Source: Hydractinia symbiolongicarpus (taxonomy: Eukaryota > Cnidaria > Hydrozoa > Anthoathecata > Hydractiniidae). Taken from it: a DNA stretch of 64,000 nucleotides. The translations under genes and the position numbers were made by a program. The DNA lies in assembly GCF_029227915.1 (NCBI RefSeq), contig NC_079878.1, positions 7,380,001-7,444,000 on the forward strand, in the 5' to 3' direction. A model generated the notes under the pieces. The model was not told the origin of the DNA and made no database searches. It saw only the letters and a program-made list of their open reading frames with translations. Of the stretch, positions 61,641-64,000 are shown piece after piece. The number at the start of each line of letters is the position of its first letter. Position 1 is the first letter of the stretch.

Positions 61641-63300
61641 AAAAGAACATAAAGAATATAAAAGCGATTCAGAATCGGCCAGACATATGGTGGAGAGTGT
61701 TATTACCTTCACCATTTGATTTATAGCCTAGGTAACTAAGCTTTCTTCGAGGATATCAAATTCAGTTTCTCTCAAACGAAAGCTAAGAAGCAAACAAATG
61801 TCAGAGCAAATTCCTAAAATTCAAATTCACCTCATAGCAAATCCCGCATTACAATCACCCAATCAGCACAAGGTCGGCGTGGTTACGTCTTACTCTTTTA
61901 AATAATTCAAGAAAAAATCATATTTATTTAGGTGAGTGAGGCCATTCGCGCTTAAAACAAAGAATTTTCCGATATTGAACACGTAAGAAAATAATAATAG
62001 AGTTAACCAATCAAAAAGTGCGGTCTGATTCTGACCGCAGAAAAATCGTTTAAGATCCTGCGTAATTTTTCTCACCTTAACTATTTCGATTTCTTTGGGG
62101 AAAAAATATGATGGGTCTCCTGGCTCTCTGACTTCGATCAGGGACGTAAATTTGATATAGCAAATTAAACGACCTCGCTTAACATTCAAATTCACTTTTT
62201 ATACCTATTTTACACCTATTTCGTTATGGAGGCACTTGAGAATTTTAACATCATGTGTTTAAAAATTTACACAACCACTCTGTCTCGCGCGAGATTAAAT
62301 CGTGGCAACCTAAAAAGATTTTATAAAGAAATAAATTTTTTTATTTTATTTTTTAAATATTCCGTGCTTTAAAAAACGTCTTATCGTTCTCGTCCTTAGA
62401 GCTCTTTGAGGTTAAAGCCTCGAGATTTATCTCCAAAGAGCTCTGAGGTCAAGAATAAATGCTTACAAAATTTCTCAAACTGAGAAAGCTTTATAAATTA
62501 TTACATATAATTATTCGTTACATAAAAATTCAAAAAAACAAAACAAAAAATGTGCTCTTGAATAAACTATATACAATTTGTCTCCAATCAAATTTTGCAC
62601 AAATTTATTTCCAAATTCGTTCTTTTCTTCTCTCTTTTCCCTTTTCCGTTTTTTCTTTTTAGTATTTCGAGTGAACCATTTTTTTTTTTTTTTTGCAGCC
62701 AGCCTAATTGGGGGATACAAGTAGGTTTCACGTCACGTGTAAAAGGTTTTAGCTGTGATTTTTGCAAATATATAATCACAAAAATTGGATTATTAAAAAT
62801 TTGTCGTCTGATCAAGCAGTCAATCGTTGTTGTTGACAAATGAAATTGAACTTTGTGAATATTACGTAAAAAATCGTCTGCTTAAAGGTTTCAGCTCTCA
62901 GTAAACAGATTAATACGTGTAGAATTTAATGGACTCTTGCCAAACCTGAAGATCATGTAATTAAGAAAACGTATGCCGTCTTCTTTAAAATTTGGAATAT
63001 TGGTATACATGAACACAGACAAAATAAAATAAAATATCATCATTATCATTAAACTACTTCGCGTAGCTTTACAAAATATTGTGCTAACCGTCGCTATGTT
63101 CTCAAAATACATTTCTTGTATCTTATTTCACCTAAAAATTTTAACCCAGTTCGCAAAGCTTTTTTTGTTTTGTTCGCACTAAAAAATTATGATATCATAC
63201 GACGCATCTGAACGCAATGGTAACTAAGTTATGAACTGCTACAACAATGGAAATTATTTTAAACCGATTATAATGATTAAGTCACTCATTTAATGCTACT
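61641..63300. other. Spacer between Penelope remnant and SOUL-type gene
   Basis: AT-rich. Contains a foldback element at 62385-62453 and a T-tract at about 62680-62694. A 101-codon open frame at 62195-61890 (minus) has no recognised motif and is not called. Confidence 0.5.
62385..62453. repeat. Diverged CGTCCCCAGGGC-type foldback
   Basis: CGTCCTTAGAGCTCTTTGAGG and its near reverse complement CCAAAGAGCTCTGAGGTCAAG form a hairpin. Confidence 0.55.
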
Positions 63301-63707
63301 TTAGTACTTCTTCAACATAACTTCAATAAGTTTGTGCAATTTGGCGCCAACTTTCTTGCTGTAGGTGTTTACGTAGTAGAAATTAACATCGCTCGTGTAC
63401 TTGTCAGCCTTCTTTAAAGCTTCCTTTAACGCATTCAGTTGCTCCTCCAAGTTTTTCTTCTTTCCTTTAGCCTTGTAAACGTAGTAACACGAGACTGGCC
63501 GTTGATCGATGACAACATCTTTGTTCATCGGGGCAGGCTTTATCACATCTTTATGTGTATTTGAGATGAAATAATTCATTGATAATTTTTGAAAGCCTGG
63601 TTTCTCTGTCATTGGCATGACGAGAAGGACAGGGTTTTTTCGGCGCCTTTTTATTCGCACCATATATCGGTTCAAGTTCAAATACAGTGTCTTGAGAGTT
63701 TTTTCAT
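63301..63707 (-). CDS. SOUL / heme-binding-protein family, last exon (5' partial)
   Basis: The last exon encodes about 135 residues and ends at TAA (63303-63301). It opens after acceptor TATAG at 63708. Recognisable SOUL features in order: VLLVMPMTEKPGFQ, NYFISNTHKD, PAPMNKDVVIDQRPVSCYYV, and a helix with LNALKEALKKA. SOUL proteins (HEBP1/HEBP2 type) bind tetrapyrroles or act in cell-death pathways in vertebrates. The end differs from the common C-terminal RRNEVW motif: here VGAKLHKLIEVMLKKY. The N-terminal half lies beyond the right edge, so membrane or signal features cannot be judged. Confidence 0.7.
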
Positions 63708-64000
63708 CTATAAAAAATATTTTATTTATTATTTTTTAATAGATTTAGATGAATACTATTCATATTCTACCACAATATTATTTTGCTCCAATAAACAAAA
63801 ACAAAAGAGAGTTTGTAAACTGCTTGAGATATAAAGGAAGAAAGTTCCGCTATTTCGCGATTTTTGACCTAAATCATAAAAATTAGACCTCGCGAAAATT
63901 TTGAAAAGGCTTAATTGCAAAGATTTATTTCCTTGAAATATATTGAAATACGCTTTTTATTGGCAAAAGTTAATTCACGCGAAATTTCTTTTATTCTGTA

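Noticed and set aside
61890-62195. Minus frame of 101 codons with a hydrophobic segment
   Set aside because: No family resemblance seen, no supporting neighbours; left as spacer.

Overview
The window is animal nuclear DNA, AT-rich, with GT-AG introns, no operons and many short transposon-derived repeats. Ephrin-receptor, beta-spectrin and CDKAL1 genes make it metazoan. Low GC, moderate introns and divergent paralogues suggest a non-bilaterian invertebrate, most plausibly a cnidarian; that placement is inference from style, not proof.

Layout. (1) 943-29656, plus strand: 31 exons of a giant beta-spectrin-like gene, 5' incomplete. It encodes 3,502 residues in the window: a second calponin-homology domain, a long spectrin-repeat array, and an acidic Pro/Ser tail in place of the expected PH domain. 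One exon is 3,684 bp while its neighbours are 43-971 bp. (2) 31642-38957, minus strand: a complete Eph receptor tyrosine kinase (15 coding exons, 941 residues), convergent with the spectrin gene. (3) 38958-46492: about 7.5 kb without a recognisable gene, containing a 939-bp element with nested inverted repeats. (4) 46493-53599, plus strand: a complete CDKAL1-type tRNA methylthiotransferase (13 coding exons, 567 residues). (5) 55967-58255, minus strand: a two-exon gene for a 649-residue protein with an unusual architecture: disordered N-terminus, DUF1771-like helices, Smr nuclease-type domain, then a ZAR1-like 3CxxC zinc-binding domain completed only after splicing. (6) 58256-63300: repeats, including a decayed Penelope-like retroelement. 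(7) 63301-63707, minus strand: the last exon of a SOUL/heme-binding-protein gene that continues past the right edge.

Exon models were built by hand from splice consensus, conserved protein motifs and phase. For the spectrin, Eph, CDKAL1 and Smr genes the summed exon lengths give one open frame to the stop. The genes are unrelated in function and show no sign of co-regulation. The strongest candidate for something undescribed is the Smr plus 3CxxC fusion. Next come the PH-less spectrin tail and the Eph kinase without an activation-loop tyrosine.

Repeats are abundant in introns and spacers: Helitron ends, a TTAA-flanked piggyBac-like MITE in two copies, hAT-like and other MITEs, short foldback elements sharing a CGTCCCCAGGGC core, tRNA-like SINE heads, a LINE 3' fragment, a 13-unit minisatellite and a perfect 55-copy CTGT microsatellite.
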